Numbered from the stretch's first letter, positions 25,396-34,128 are shown. The stretch is DNA of 64,000 nt from JBCBCP01 sp039817385 (GCA_039817385.1 JBCBVY010000005.1:124001-188000), one strand, 5' to 3'. Numbers and translations are program-made. Notes: a model not told the origin generated them from the sequence alone.

Positions 25396-26116
25396 GCTGC
25401 GCCGCGACGCCTTTCTGGGCGGGCGGGTGCATCTGTGGCAGCCGGTGCGGGGGTATCGCGCGGGCGTGGACCCTGTGCTTTTGGCGGCGGCGGTGCCTGC
25501 ACAGGCGGGGCAGAGCGTGCTGGACCTTGGCTGCGGGTCAGGGGCGGCGGGGCTGTGCCTTGCGGCGCGGGTGCCGGGGGTCTTGGTCACGGGGCTTGAG
25601 CGGCAGGCGGGCTATGCGGCGCTTGCGGTACGCAACGGCATGGATGTGGTTGAGGGGGATGTGGCCGCGATTCCAGCCGCGCTGCGCGCGCGGTCGTTTG
25701 ATCATGTCATCGCCAATCCGCCCTATTTCGACCGGGCGCAGGGGGCGCGTGCCTTAGATGCGGGGCGCGAGGGCGCGATGGGCGAAGAGACCCCGCTCGA
25801 GGCGTGGGTCGATGCCGCCGCGCGCAGGCTAAAACACCACGGCTACGCGCATTTCATCCACCGCCCCGAACGCTTGCCCGATTTGGCGTGCGCCTGTCAG
25901 GCGCGGCTTGGCTCGGTTGAGGTTTTGCCCTTGGCACCGCGTGCCCGGCGGGCGCCAAGCCTTATTCTTGTGCGGGCCCGCAAGGGGGGACGGGCGCCTT
26001 TTCGCTTGCATTTTCCGCGAATTCTGCACCGCGGCGACGTGCATGAAGCAGATGGAGATGACTATACCGCTGAATTTGCAGGTATTTTTCGCGCGGCCGC
26101 CGCGCTGGAGTTTTAA
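25370..26116 (+). CDS. tRNA1(Val) (adenine-N6)-methyltransferase-like (TrmN6 family)
   Basis: 248 residues. Class I SAM methyltransferase: VLDLGCGSGAAGLCLAAR (motif I), VVEGDV, then VIANPPYF, the NPPY motif of N6-adenine/glutamine methyltransferases, and an N-terminal DAFLGGRVHLWQPVRGYRAG typical of the YfiC/TrmN6 group. The likely target is A37 of tRNA-Val, inferred from the family. Start ATG 25370 is preferred; a GTG two codons upstream (25364) is possible. Confidence 0.88.
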   Translation: MTSPWAETELRRDAFLGGRVHLWQPVRGYRAGVDPVLLAAAVPAQAGQSVLDLGCGSGAAGLCLAARVPGVLVTGLERQAGYAALAVRNGMDVVEGDVAAIPAALRARSFDHVIANPPYFDRAQGARALDAGREGAMGEETPLEAWVDAAARRLKHHGYAHFIHRPERLPDLACACQARLGSVEVLPLAPRARRAPSLILVRARKGGRAPFRLHFPRILHRGDVHEADGDDYTAEFAGIFRAAAALEF

Positions 26117-26216
26117 CGCGACGGTAATCCCCAGGTTGTCCACACTGCGCGCGCGGCGTGACAGATTTGTAAAGACGTGCTTGGCTGCCTTTGCAAGCGA
26201 ACGACTGGAGGATTGC

Positions 26217-26381
26217 ATGAGCCTGAGCGCACATCTGACCGAACTCAAGAAAAAGCATGAAACCCTCAGCGCGGCGGTCGAAACCGCACAGCGCGCGCCG
26301 GGCAGCGATACGCTGAAGCTGGCCGCGATGAAAAAGCAGAAGCTCAAACTTAAGGAAGAAATTTCGCGACTTGGCGGCTAG
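26217..26381 (+). CDS. DUF465 (YdcH-like) small protein
   Basis: 54 residues, highly charged and helical: MSLSAHLTELKKKHETLSAA then DTLKLAAMKKQKLKLKEEIS. This is the DUF465/YdcH family, small cytosolic helical-hairpin proteins of unknown role. Start ATG 26217 with ACTGGAGGA upstream. The stop overlaps the LysR gene stop by 4 bases on the other strand. Confidence 0.92.
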   Translation: MSLSAHLTELKKKHETLSAAVETAQRAPGSDTLKLAAMKKQKLKLKEEISRLGG

Positions 26382-27322
26382 AGGCGGGGCTTGGTGACCG
26401 GCTGCACTTCCATCGCAGCGGTCACGTGAAGCCCTTTGTCAACCTCGCGTAGAATCCACTCACGGAACGCCGCGATCTGGGGGCGGTCTTCGGCCCCCTT
26501 TTGACAGACAAAGCGAAACCGCGCGCCGGTGCCAAGCGCCAGCTTGAACGGCGCGACAAGGCGGCCATCCATGATGTCCTTCACAACCAGCGCGCGGCGG
26601 CCCAGCACAACGCCCGCGCCCGCAAGCGCGGCGTCAATGGCGTGATCGGCATTGCTGAACCGCAGCCCGTGTTCGGGTTCAAAATTAAGGCCCTGCGCCC
26701 GGAACCACGCGGGCCAATCCGTCGGCGGATCAAGGAAGGCGATGCTGTCGTCAAAAATGATCGGCGCGCGCTGCAGGCTTTCCGGCGTGGTGTATGTTTC
26801 GGCCATCTGCGGGGTCATCACCGGGGTGACCCATTCCTCTGCCAGCGGCAGAGAATACAGCCCCTCGTCCGGGCCATAGCCAAAGCGGATCGCCACATCG
26901 ACCCCGTCGCGGGTCAGATCGACCATCTTGAGCGACGCGGAAAAGCTCAGGTCAATCTCCGGATGCGCAAGGGCAAAATCGTACAGCCGGGGCGCCAGCC
27001 ACTTCGCCGTAAACGCAGGCCCGGCCGTGACAGTCAGGGATTGGTCATCTAGCGTGCGCTGCGCGGCGCGCCATGCGGCGGCCAGTTCCTGAAACCCGTC
27101 CGCCACACCGGGGGCGAGGGCCGCACCCGCTTCGGTCAGCTCAACCGCGCGGTTGAGCCTGCGAAAGACAGGCGCGCCAAGGTGCTCCTCCAGCGATTTG
27201 ATCTGGTAGGACAGGGCCGCGGGGGTCACGTGCAGCTCTTCCGCGGCTTGGGCGAATGACATGTGGCGCGCGGCCGCATCGAAGGCACGTAGCGCGGTGA
27301 GCGGGGGCAGGCGGTCGGACAT
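26378..27322 (-). CDS. LysR family transcriptional regulator (GcvA-like)
   Basis: 314 residues. The N-terminal winged helix LPPLTALRAFDAAARHMSFA with AAEELHVTPAALSYQIKSLE is the GcvA-type LysR DNA-binding domain; the rest (about 90-300) is a substrate-binding domain with FTAKWLAPRLYDFALAHPEI and DVAIRFGYG. Its effector is unknown. A perfect dyad, TTCAGTTT-N4-AAACTGAA, lies 13 bases upstream of the ATG between this gene and a divergent small ORF, so self-regulation and control of that ORF are likely. Confidence 0.92.
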   Translation of the reverse strand: MSDRLPPLTALRAFDAAARHMSFAQAAEELHVTPAALSYQIKSLEEHLGAPVFRRLNRAVELTEAGAALAPGVADGFQELAAAWRAAQRTLDDQSLTVTAGPAFTAKWLAPRLYDFALAHPEIDLSFSASLKMVDLTRDGVDVAIRFGYGPDEGLYSLPLAEEWVTPVMTPQMAETYTTPESLQRAPIIFDDSIAFLDPPTDWPAWFRAQGLNFEPEHGLRFSNADHAIDAALAGAGVVLGRRALVVKDIMDGRLVAPFKLALGTGARFRFVCQKGAEDRPQIAAFREWILREVDKGLHVTAAMEVQPVTKPRL

Positions 27323-27335
27323 GGCGGGCTTTCGG

Positions 27336-27355
27336 TTCAGTTTTGCTAAACTGAA
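27336..27355. promoter_or_regulatory. Probable LysR-type operator
   Basis: TTCAGTTT (27336-27343), TGCT, AAACTGAA (27348-27355): perfect 8-base arms with an AT-rich centre, in the divergent region next to a LysR gene. A wider dyad, TATTGGG and CCCAATA (27398-27431), lies nearer the small ORF. Confidence 0.65.
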
Positions 27356-27441
27356 AGGGTAGAAACACTCGTTTGTCCAGTGAAAAGCGACGGTCCATAT
27401 TGGGGTCAAGATAAACGCACTGATCCCAATAGGAGCCCGAC

Positions 27442-27558
27442 ATGTTCGAAGCAAGCACCGACACCCGCACCCGCCGCGCCATCCAGAACGCTCACGCTGC
27501 CCGTGGGCAGGTGATGCGCGAGGCGTGGGGCTGGCTGTTTGGCAAGTCGTCCCGCTGA
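27442..27558 (+). CDS. Small basic protein, 38 residues, unknown
   Basis: MFEASTDTRTRRAIQNAHAA, then RGQVMREAWGWLFGKSSR. ATG 27442 has AGGAG eight bases upstream, and the ORF is divergent from a LysR regulator with an operator-like dyad between. The composition (amphipathic helix, Arg/Ala/Trp) looks coding, not random, but I do not recognise a family. Its last three codons and TGA stop form part of the first copy of a 27-bp tandem repeat. Whether it is translated needs evidence. Confidence 0.6.
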   Translation: MFEASTDTRTRRAIQNAHAARGQVMREAWGWLFGKSSR

Positions 27559-27644
27559 TCGGGCGCATTGATAACGTCCCGCTGATCGGGCGCATTGATA
27601 ACGTCCCGCTGATCGGGCGCATTGATAACGTCCCGCTGATCGGG
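27548..27644 (+). repeat. 27-bp tandem repeat, 3.6 copies
   Basis: Unit CGTCCCGCTGATCGGG plus CGCATTGATAA. Copies at 27548-27574, 27575-27601 and 27602-27628 are identical, and a 16-base partial copy ends at 27644. The first copy contains the stop of the 38-residue ORF (CGC TGA). The unit length is a multiple of three and each copy carries TGA in that frame. There is no variation between copies, suggesting recent expansion by slippage. Confidence 0.95.
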
Positions 27645-27668
27645 TCCGGACCGATCTTACGCGACGCG

Positions 27669-27703
27669 AAAAGGGCCGGGGATCGCCTCCCCGGCCCTTT
27701 TTG
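27669..27703. terminator. Bidirectional intrinsic terminator
   Basis: AAAAGGGCCGGGGA, loop, TCCCCGGCCCTTTTT: a perfect 10-bp GC stem with an A run before and a T run after, so it can stop transcription of the small ORF on the plus strand and of phaB on the minus strand. A second stem with GTACATT and AATGTAC arms follows at 27713-27738. Confidence 0.85.
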
Positions 27704-27753
27704 TTACGTTTTGTACATTTTCGGGGACCCCGAATGTACGATTTGTACAGAAA

Positions 27754-28476
27754 TCAGACGAAGAATTGCGCCCCGTTGGCCGAGATGGTCGAGCCGTTGA
27801 TGAAGCCTGCATCGTCCGAGGCAAGGAAAACCACGCAGCGCGCGATCTCTTCTGGCTCGCCCAGGCGGCCTGCCGGGATCTGAGCGATGATGCCTTCGCG
27901 CACCTTCTCAGGCACGGCCATGACCATGTCGGTCGCGATGTAGCCGGGGCAGATCGCGTTGGCGGTGATGCCGGCGCGCGCGCCTTCCTGGGCCAGCGAT
28001 TTCACGATGCCCAGATCACCCGCTTTGGTCGCGGCGTAGTTCACCTGCGCGAACTGGCCTTTCTGACCGTTGATCGAGGAAATGACGATTACGCGGCCGA
28101 ACTTGCGCTCGCGCATGCCGTTCCAGATCGGGTGCACGGTGTTGAAGACGCCGGTCAGGTTGGTGTCGATCACCTCGTGCCACTGCTCTTTGGTCATGCG
28201 GTGGAATGGCGCGTCACGGGTGATGCCCGCGTTGGCGACCACGACGTCGATGGCGCCGACCTCTTCTTCGACCTTTGCAAGGCCCGCGGCGGATTCGTCG
28301 TAATCCGCGACGTTCCACTTGTAGGTCTTGATGCCGGTCTCTTCGGTGAACTTGGCCGCAGCCTCGTCATTGCCGGCATAGGTCGCGGCGACGGTGTAGC
28401 CCGCGTCCTTCAGAGCCTTGGAGATTGCGGCGCCGATCCCTCGGGATCCGCCGGTGACGAGTGCAGTGCGAGACAT
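27754..28476 (-). CDS. phaB: Acetoacetyl-CoA reductase
   Basis: 240 residues. NADPH-dependent SDR that reduces acetoacetyl-CoA to (R)-3-hydroxybutyryl-CoA for polyhydroxybutyrate. TGGSRGIG (8-15) binds the cofactor, and the catalytic set is Ser134, Tyr147, Lys151 in VISSINGQKG and VNYAATKAG. It lies 109 bases downstream of phaA on the same strand, the usual phaAB pair; phaC is not in the window. ATG 28476 with GGAGGA upstream. Confidence 0.95.
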   Translation of the reverse strand: MSRTALVTGGSRGIGAAISKALKDAGYTVAATYAGNDEAAAKFTEETGIKTYKWNVADYDESAAGLAKVEEEVGAIDVVVANAGITRDAPFHRMTKEQWHEVIDTNLTGVFNTVHPIWNGMRERKFGRVIVISSINGQKGQFAQVNYAATKAGDLGIVKSLAQEGARAGITANAICPGYIATDMVMAVPEKVREGIIAQIPAGRLGEPEEIARCVVFLASDDAGFINGSTISANGAQFFV

Positions 28477-28528
28477 TGTGTCCTCCGATAGTAAGTCTGG
28501 TAATCTTGTTATCTGAAAGGTGGTTGAG

Positions 28529-28575
28529 GCGCAACTTTATTGCGCGGGTAGGATGGGCAATATTGCCCATCCTAC
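28529..28575. repeat. Hairpins between phaA and phaB
   Basis: GCGCAA and TTGCGC form a stem at 28529-28545. Next to it, GTAGGATGGGCAAT and ATTGCCCATCCTAC at 28548-28575 are perfect 14-base arms with no loop, a member of the GTAGGGTGGG repeat family. They may process or attenuate the phaAB transcript. Confidence 0.8.
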
Positions 28576-28585
28576 AAGTTGGCGC

Positions 28586-29761
28586 TTAGGCGCGCTCGAT
28601 ACACATTGCGACGCCCATGCCGCCGCCGATGCAGAGCGTGGCGAGACCTTTTTTCGCGTCGCGCCGCTTCATCTCGAACAGCAAGGTGTTCAGGATGCGC
28701 GCGCCGGAAGCGCCGATCGGGTGGCCGATGGCGATGGCGCCGCCGTTCACGTTCACGATGGCCGGATCCCAGCCCATGTCCTTGTTCACCGCGCAGGCCT
28801 GGGCGGCGAAGGCCTCGTTGGCCTCAACAAGGTCAAGCTCTTCGGCCTTCCAGCCCGCCTTTTCCAGTGCCTTGCGCGAGGCATAGATCGGGCCGACGCC
28901 CATGATCGACGGGTCGAGGCCCGCGGTGGCGTAGGACGCGATGCGCGCGAGCGGCTCGATCCCGCGCTTTTCGGCCTCGTCCGCGCTCATCAGCAGGGCG
29001 CCCGCGGCGCCGTCGTTCAGGCCGGAGGCGTTGGCGGCCGTGACCGAGCCGTCCTTGGTGAAGGCGGGGCGCAGTTTCTGCATCGCTTCCATCGTGGCGC
29101 CGTGGCGGATGTATTCGTCCTGATCGACAACGATGTCGCCCTTGCGGGTCTTGACGGTGAAGGGCACGATCTCGTCCGCGAATTTGCCAGCCTTCTGCGC
29201 GGCCTCGGCTTTGTTCTGGGAGCCGACGGCGAATTCGTCCTGCGCGTCGCGGCTGATCTGCCACTGCTCGGCCACGTTTTCAGCCGTCTGACCCATGTGG
29301 TAGCCGTTGAACGCGTCCCAAAGGCCGTCGCGGATCATCGTGTCGATGTAGCTGAGGTCACCCATTTTGTGGCCAGCGCGCAGGTGCGCGGCATGGGGCG
29401 AGAGGGTCATGTTTTCCTGCCCGCCCGCGGCGACGATGTCCGCATCACCCAGTTGGATGTGCTGCGCGGCGAGCGCGACGGCGCGCAGGCCCGAGCCGCA
29501 GACCTGGTTGATCGACCATGCGGCGGCTTCCTTGGGCAGGCCCGCGTTGATGTGGGCCTGGCGCGCGGGGTTCTGGCCCTGCGCGGCGGTCAGCACCTGG
29601 CCGAGGATGGTTTCCGACACGTCCGATTTCTCGATCCCGGCGCGTGCAACCAATGCGTCCAGCATGGTCGCGCCAAGGTCATGGGCGGGGGTGGTGGCGA
29701 AAGAGCCGCCGAAAGAGCCCACGGGCGTGCGGGCGGCGGAAGCGATGACGACATTGGTCAT
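28586..29761 (-). CDS. phaA: Acetyl-CoA C-acetyltransferase (beta-ketothiolase)
   Basis: 391 residues. Condenses two acetyl-CoA to acetoacetyl-CoA. The nucleophilic Cys88 lies in NQVCGSGLRA, GGAIAIGHPIGASG holds the catalytic His, and LCIGGGMG near the C-terminus holds the second Cys. ATG at 29761 (MTNVVIASAARTPVG) with AGAGGA upstream; the frame continues 17 codons upstream without similarity. First gene of phaAB. Confidence 0.95.
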   Translation of the reverse strand: MTNVVIASAARTPVGSFGGSFATTPAHDLGATMLDALVARAGIEKSDVSETILGQVLTAAQGQNPARQAHINAGLPKEAAAWSINQVCGSGLRAVALAAQHIQLGDADIVAAGGQENMTLSPHAAHLRAGHKMGDLSYIDTMIRDGLWDAFNGYHMGQTAENVAEQWQISRDAQDEFAVGSQNKAEAAQKAGKFADEIVPFTVKTRKGDIVVDQDEYIRHGATMEAMQKLRPAFTKDGSVTAANASGLNDGAAGALLMSADEAEKRGIEPLARIASYATAGLDPSIMGVGPIYASRKALEKAGWKAEELDLVEANEAFAAQACAVNKDMGWDPAIVNVNGGAIAIGHPIGASGARILNTLLFEMKRRDAKKGLATLCIGGGMGVAMCIERA

Positions 29762-29906
29762 GGATGGGTCCTCTAGCTGTCGTGGCCAGTGGTCCGTCCG
29801 GGCGGTGCGCATGTGCGAAAGCCCCAGACCCTCGCCGATGTTCGGCCTCTAGCCCATCATCTGTGTCACCACAAACTGACACACCGCCGCAGCCGAAAAC
29901 CGCGGC

Positions 29907-30794
29907 TCAGCCCGCGGCGCGCGTGCGCTGGTCTTTGACCAGCCATGAAGGTTTCACGGTGGGCGCGCCGTAGAGGAAGCCTTGAAGGCAATCGATGCCC
30001 AGCCGCGCGAGGCATGCGGCGTCTTCTGGCCGTTCGACAAACTCGGCCACGGTTATCATGTCGAAATGGGTTGCGATGGATTGCATCGACCGCACCAGCG
30101 CCTGATTGTCCGCGTCTTCGGCAATCCCGCTGATGAAGTGGCCGTCGATTTTCAGCACGTCGAAGTAGAATTGTTTGAAATAGCGCAGTGCCGTTTGGCC
30201 CGCACCAAAATCATCGAGCGCAAAGCAGATGCCCTGCCTTTGCATCCGGTCCATGAAATCTGTGACCAGTTCCGGCACCGTTATGACGGAACGTTCGGTA
30301 ATCTCAAGGATCAGCCGTTCGGCAACCGTCGCGTCCTGGTCGAGCCAGCGTTTCAGCGTGCGGTTCCATTTTGCATAGCCGATTGAGCGGGCGGACATAT
30401 TGACCGACAGGCGCAGGTTGGGCACCTCGTGCAGGGCGCGCAGGCCCATGCCAAGCGCAAGCGTGTCGATGTCGCGGCCCAGTTCCGTGTCTTCGACCAC
30501 GGGCATGAAATCCTTCGCCGGGATGACCCGTCCGGTCTCGTCCATCACGCGGATCAGCCCCTCGTAAAAGGCGACCCGGGACGGATCGGTCGCCAGCATG
30601 ATCGGTTGGAAGGCCAGCAGCGTTTGTTTGTGATCCACCGCCGCGCGCACCATATCCAGGATGGAAAGGTCCCGGCCGGCGACCGCAGCGTTGATCGGGT
30701 TGTCCGCGCCGGGCGGGACGTCAGCAAAGGTGGCAATACGGCGAGGCAAGTCAGGCTCCCTGGTGACGATTCCCTTGTGCCATCTTGTCGCCAT
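29907..30794 (-). CDS. EAL domain protein (cyclic-di-GMP phosphodiesterase type)
   Basis: 295 residues, one EAL domain with no GGDEF or sensor. Motifs in order: FYEGLIRV (EAL as EGL), NMSARSIG, EITER, ALDDFGAG, DVLKIDGHFI and AEFVE, so most metal and catalytic residues of an active phosphodiesterase are kept. It is likely cytosolic, with about 45 N-terminal residues before the domain. Start ATG 30794 (MATRWHKG) is preferred; the longer frame (to 30920) lacks similarity. Confidence 0.9.
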   Translation of the reverse strand: MATRWHKGIVTREPDLPRRIATFADVPPGADNPINAAVAGRDLSILDMVRAAVDHKQTLLAFQPIMLATDPSRVAFYEGLIRVMDETGRVIPAKDFMPVVEDTELGRDIDTLALGMGLRALHEVPNLRLSVNMSARSIGYAKWNRTLKRWLDQDATVAERLILEITERSVITVPELVTDFMDRMQRQGICFALDDFGAGQTALRYFKQFYFDVLKIDGHFISGIAEDADNQALVRSMQSIATHFDMITVAEFVERPEDAACLARLGIDCLQGFLYGAPTVKPSWLVKDQRTRAAG

Positions 30795-30859
30795 ACCCTT
30801 TAACGTTCTCTGAATGTTCGAATTTAAGGCCAATTCAGGCGATACCGCCCTGAACCGTG

Positions 30860-30888
30860 TTGACTTCCGGCCGGAACAACCCCATACG
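30860..30888 (+). promoter_or_regulatory. Candidate rpsD promoter
   Basis: TTGACT (30860-30865), a 17-base spacer and CATACG (30883-30888). The good -35 and ideal spacing lie 134 bases upstream of the rpsD start, leaving a leader long enough for regulation. The -10 match is weak. Confidence 0.4.
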
Positions 30889-31021
30889 CGCGGCTTCATT
30901 GGTGTTGGTGGCCCCCGCAAGGGGATGCCTGTCAGGGATCATCCCAAAGGACAACGCCCTACATCCGCGCGAGGAGGGCCCGAAGGGGACCGATCGAGCG
31001 CCACATGATAGGAGAACAGCC

Positions 31022-31642
31022 GTGACCAAACGCACGTCTGCCAAGTACAAGATCGACCGCCGCATGGGCGAGAACATCTGGGGTCGCCCCAAATCCCCCG
31101 TCAACCGCCGCGAATATGGCCCCGGCCAGCACGGCCAGCGCCGCAAGGGCAAGCTGTCTGATTTCGGTATCCAGCTGCGCGCCAAGCAGAAGCTCAAGGG
31201 CTATTATGGCGATCTGACCGAAAAGCAGTTCCGCCGCATCTATGCCGAGGCCGAGCGGGTCAAGGGCGACACCGGTGAAAACCTGATCGGCCTGCTGGAG
31301 CGCCGCCTCGACGCCGTTGTCTACCGCGCCAAGTTCGTGCCGACCATGTTCGCCGCGCGCCAGTTCGTGAACCACAAGCACGTGCGCGTGAACGGCAAGG
31401 TCGTGAACATCGCGTCCTACCGCGTAAAGGAAGGCGACGTGGTCGAGGTGCGTGACCGGTCAAAGCAGATGGCCGTCCTGCTGGAGGCCACGCAGCTGCC
31501 CGAGCGTGATGTGCCGGACTATATCGACGCCGACCACTCCAAGATGTCCGCGACGTTTGTGCGGACCCCGGCCTTGGGCGACGTGCCCTACCCGGTGATG
31601 ATGGAGCCGAACCTGGTCGTTGAATTCTACGCCAAGAACTAA
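31022..31642 (+). CDS. rpsD: 30S ribosomal protein S4
   Basis: 206 residues, full length. A primary 16S rRNA-binding protein. MTKRTSAKYKIDRRMGENIW opens it, and the S4 RNA-binding motif is ERRLDAVVYRAKFVPTMFAA with VNHKHVRVNGKVVNIASYRV. The N-terminal zinc cysteines of some S4 types are absent. Start is GTG at 31022 with TAGGAGAA upstream. As in many alphaproteobacteria it stands alone, not in the alpha operon. Confidence 0.97.
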   Translation: MTKRTSAKYKIDRRMGENIWGRPKSPVNRREYGPGQHGQRRKGKLSDFGIQLRAKQKLKGYYGDLTEKQFRRIYAEAERVKGDTGENLIGLLERRLDAVVYRAKFVPTMFAARQFVNHKHVRVNGKVVNIASYRVKEGDVVEVRDRSKQMAVLLEATQLPERDVPDYIDADHSKMSATFVRTPALGDVPYPVMMEPNLVVEFYAKN

Positions 31643-31648
31643 GGGCGT

Positions 31649-31667
31649 GATGGGCAGATTGCCCATC
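31649..31667. repeat. GATGGGCA palindrome after rpsD
   Basis: GATGGGCA, GAT, TGCCCATC; then CTAC. A shorter relative of the 28548 palindrome. Confidence 0.65.
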
Positions 31668-31681
31668 CTACGCAATACAAG

Positions 31682-31707
31682 GGCCGCTCCGTTGGGGCGG
31701 CCTTTTT
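31682..31707 (+). terminator. Intrinsic terminator of rpsD
   Basis: GGCCGCTCC, loop GTT, GGGGCGGCC, then TTTTT. A strong stem with one mismatch. Confidence 0.85.
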
Positions 31708-31708
31708 G

Positions 31709-32962
31709 TTAGTCCTGCTGGACCTCGCTGAGGCCGAGCGCCACCGCTGCTGCGACGGCTGACATCGCGGCAAAGATGGCGAGCACCCAGGCGGCGCCGA
31801 GCACGTCGGCGAGCAGGCCAAAGCCGCCGCCCGCCAGCAGCAACACGCCGATCATCGTGTTGGACAGCGCGGTATAGAGCGCCTTGTCTTCGCCGGTGTC
31901 CATGTCTGTCAGGTGGGTTTTGCGGCCCGCGCGCACCCCCTCGTAGGCGATCTGCGCGACAAACAGGACCGCCGCCAGAACGAACGTGCTGGTTATGCCG
32001 GCTACCAACCCAAGCGCCGCGGCCGTGCCGAGCGCCAGCGCGGCCAGACCGCCGGACCAAATCAGCGTTTGCCGGCTGGAGCGGTCGGACAGCCGTCCCC
32101 AGATGTAGGACGACGCGATGGCTGCGAGGGCCGAGGCGACTATGAGGATCCCGAGGTTGCCAAGCTGCCTGCCTTCCGCACTCGCGCTCAGCAGCAGGAT
32201 GAAGGGCGGGGCAAGGGCCGTTGCGATCAGCAGGCCGCGTACGGCGATGTAAGTGCGAAACTCTGCGTCGTTCAGGATTGGATCGGTCAGGTCTTCTGTC
32301 GCGAGCGGGTCATCGTCCGGCGTGGCGGCAGGCTCGTCCAACGTGGCGAAGGTCCCGGCACCGAGGAGCCACAGACCTCCCGCAAGCAAGAGGGTCGAGG
32401 CGATCAGCCAGGGCTCGAGCGGTAGGAACCCGACCGCGAGTGCTGCGGCAAAGGCGAAGACCAGCGTGGCCGCCACCGTGCCTGCGGTGCCCGATACAGT
32501 CCCGCGGGTGCCTTTTTCCAGCGTACGAGCGGCGATGTCCTTGTAGCTGGCGGAGCACGCCGCGCGCGCGCATGCCAGCACCGCCAGACAGCCAAGCACC
32601 GCCCAGCCCGCCGCCGCCCCGTCCAGCGTCAAGGCAGCGATGCCCATGCCAAGCGCCGCGAGGCCCTGCACCGCCGAGCCGAACGCCCAGACCTGTTTGC
32701 GCTGCGCGCGCGACTGAATGATCCGCGCCAACCCGATCTGGGGCAGCAGCGCGCCCGCCTCGCGCACAGGCACCAGCGCGCCAATGATGTATCCGGGCGC
32801 GCCAAGGGCGCTGAGCAGCCAGGACAGCACGAGCTTTGGATCGATCAGCCCGTCGGCCAGCTTGGTCGACATGAGCGAGACGAGATGCGTGAAAAAGCGA
32901 GGCGCTTCCTCGGGGTCCGCCCCATCCTGCGTCAGCGCACTGTGCAAGGTCTTGCTTAGCAT
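31709..32962 (-). CDS. MFS transporter
   Basis: 417 residues with about twelve hydrophobic segments in two halves around an acidic loop (about 205-235, DEPAATPDDDPLATEDLTDP). Typical MFS loops such as GRLSDRSSRQTLIW are present. The N-terminal 35 residues are soluble. The substrate cannot be told. ATG 32962; divergent from hisC. Its 3' end touches the rpsD terminator. Confidence 0.88.
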   Translation of the reverse strand: MLSKTLHSALTQDGADPEEAPRFFTHLVSLMSTKLADGLIDPKLVLSWLLSALGAPGYIIGALVPVREAGALLPQIGLARIIQSRAQRKQVWAFGSAVQGLAALGMGIAALTLDGAAAGWAVLGCLAVLACARAACSASYKDIAARTLEKGTRGTVSGTAGTVAATLVFAFAAALAVGFLPLEPWLIASTLLLAGGLWLLGAGTFATLDEPAATPDDDPLATEDLTDPILNDAEFRTYIAVRGLLIATALAPPFILLLSASAEGRQLGNLGILIVASALAAIASSYIWGRLSDRSSRQTLIWSGGLAALALGTAAALGLVAGITSTFVLAAVLFVAQIAYEGVRAGRKTHLTDMDTGEDKALYTALSNTMIGVLLLAGGGFGLLADVLGAAWVLAIFAAMSAVAAAVALGLSEVQQD

Positions 32963-33051
32963 CCTGTCCCTCTTTGGCCATGCGGTTTTTGCGCTGGCCT
33001 TGCCGGCTGCGCCCTTTTAGAACCGCGCAAAGCAAAAGGGAATTCCACACC

Positions 33052-34128
33052 ATGCGCCAACCGCGCCCGCAACCGGGGATCATGGAGATTGATCTGTATG
33101 TCGGCGGCAAGGCGGCGATTGCAGGGCAGTCGGACGTGCTGAAGCTGAGCGCGAACGAGAACCCCCTTGGCCCGCCCCCGGCGGCGATCGAGGCGATCCG
33201 CGCCGCGGCGGGGGACGTGCATGTGTACCCCAACACCGATCACGCGGGCCTACGCGCGGCGATTGGGGAGGTCTGGGGGCTGAACCCGGACCGGATCATC
33301 TGCGGTGTCGGCAGTGACGAGGTGCTGCAATTCGTCTCCCAGGCCTTTGCGGGGCCGGGGGACGAGATCATCCACACCGCGCACGGCTTTGCGATGTACC
33401 CGATCCTCGCCCATATGGCCGGGGCAACACCCGTGTGCGTGGCCGAGGCCGAACGCGTCGTGGACGTGGACGCGATCCTTGCCGCGGTGACAGAGCGGAC
33501 GCGCGTTGTCTTCGTCGCCAACCCGGCCAATCCCACGGGCACGATGCTGCCGGAAACAGAGCTTGAGCGGCTGGCGGATGCGCTCCCGCCGGAGGTGATC
33601 CTCGTGATCGACGGGGCCTATACGGAATATGCGGCAGGCTATGATGGCGGCGCGGCTCTGGCCAGCACGCGGCCGAACGTTCTGATGACGCGCACCTTCT
33701 CCAAGATTTACGGGCTGGGCGGTCTGCGCATCGGCTGGGGCTATGGCCCGCGCGACATGATCGATGTGATGGCCCGCATCCGCCAACCCTTTAACCTGTC
33801 GGCGGTGCAGATGGCCGCCGCCGAGGCTGCGGTGCGGGACACGGCCTGGGTCCGCGACTGCGCCGCGCTGAACGCGGATCAGCGGGCGCGGCTGACCGGC
33901 GCGCTGCGGCAGCTGGGTCTGGCTTGTGACGAAAGTCACGCCAATTTCGTCCTCGCCCGGTTTGACACACCCGCGCGGGCGGAGGCAGCTGATGCCGCCC
34001 TGCAAGCGGCGGGGATCATCGTGCGGCGTCCGACCTCTTATGGGTTCCCCGAAGGGTTGCGGATCACCGTGGGCGACGCAGACCAGACCAGCCGTGTCAT
34101 TGCAGCCCTGACAGAGTGGGCGGCATGA
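33052..34128 (+). CDS. hisC: Histidinol-phosphate transaminase
   Basis: 358 residues, fold type I PLP enzyme. KLSANENPLGPPPAAIEAI opens the domain, VFVANPANPTGTML and DGAYTEYA bind the cofactor, and Lys218 in TFSKIYGLGGLRIGWG is the Schiff-base lysine. By family it acts in histidine synthesis, but its coupling to tyrA suggests it may instead or also transaminate aromatic keto acids (phenylpyruvate or prephenate). Start ATG 33052; the stop overlaps tyrA (ATGA). Confidence 0.9.
   Translation: MRQPRPQPGIMEIDLYVGGKAAIAGQSDVLKLSANENPLGPPPAAIEAIRAAAGDVHVYPNTDHAGLRAAIGEVWGLNPDRIICGVGSDEVLQFVSQAFAGPGDEIIHTAHGFAMYPILAHMAGATPVCVAEAERVVDVDAILAAVTERTRVVFVANPANPTGTMLPETELERLADALPPEVILVIDGAYTEYAAGYDGGAALASTRPNVLMTRTFSKIYGLGGLRIGWGYGPRDMIDVMARIRQPFNLSAVQMAAAEAAVRDTAWVRDCAALNADQRARLTGALRQLGLACDESHANFVLARFDTPARAEAADAALQAAGIIVRRPTSYGFPEGLRITVGDADQTSRVIAALTEWAA

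Noticed and set aside
27548..27644. Possible CRISPR array
   Set aside because: The units are directly abutting with no spacers, so it is a plain tandem repeat; no cas genes are near.
27525..27800. ORF reading VPLIGRIDN repeats
   Set aside because: It runs through the tandem repeat and a terminator, and has no ribosome site; a by-product of the 27-base unit.
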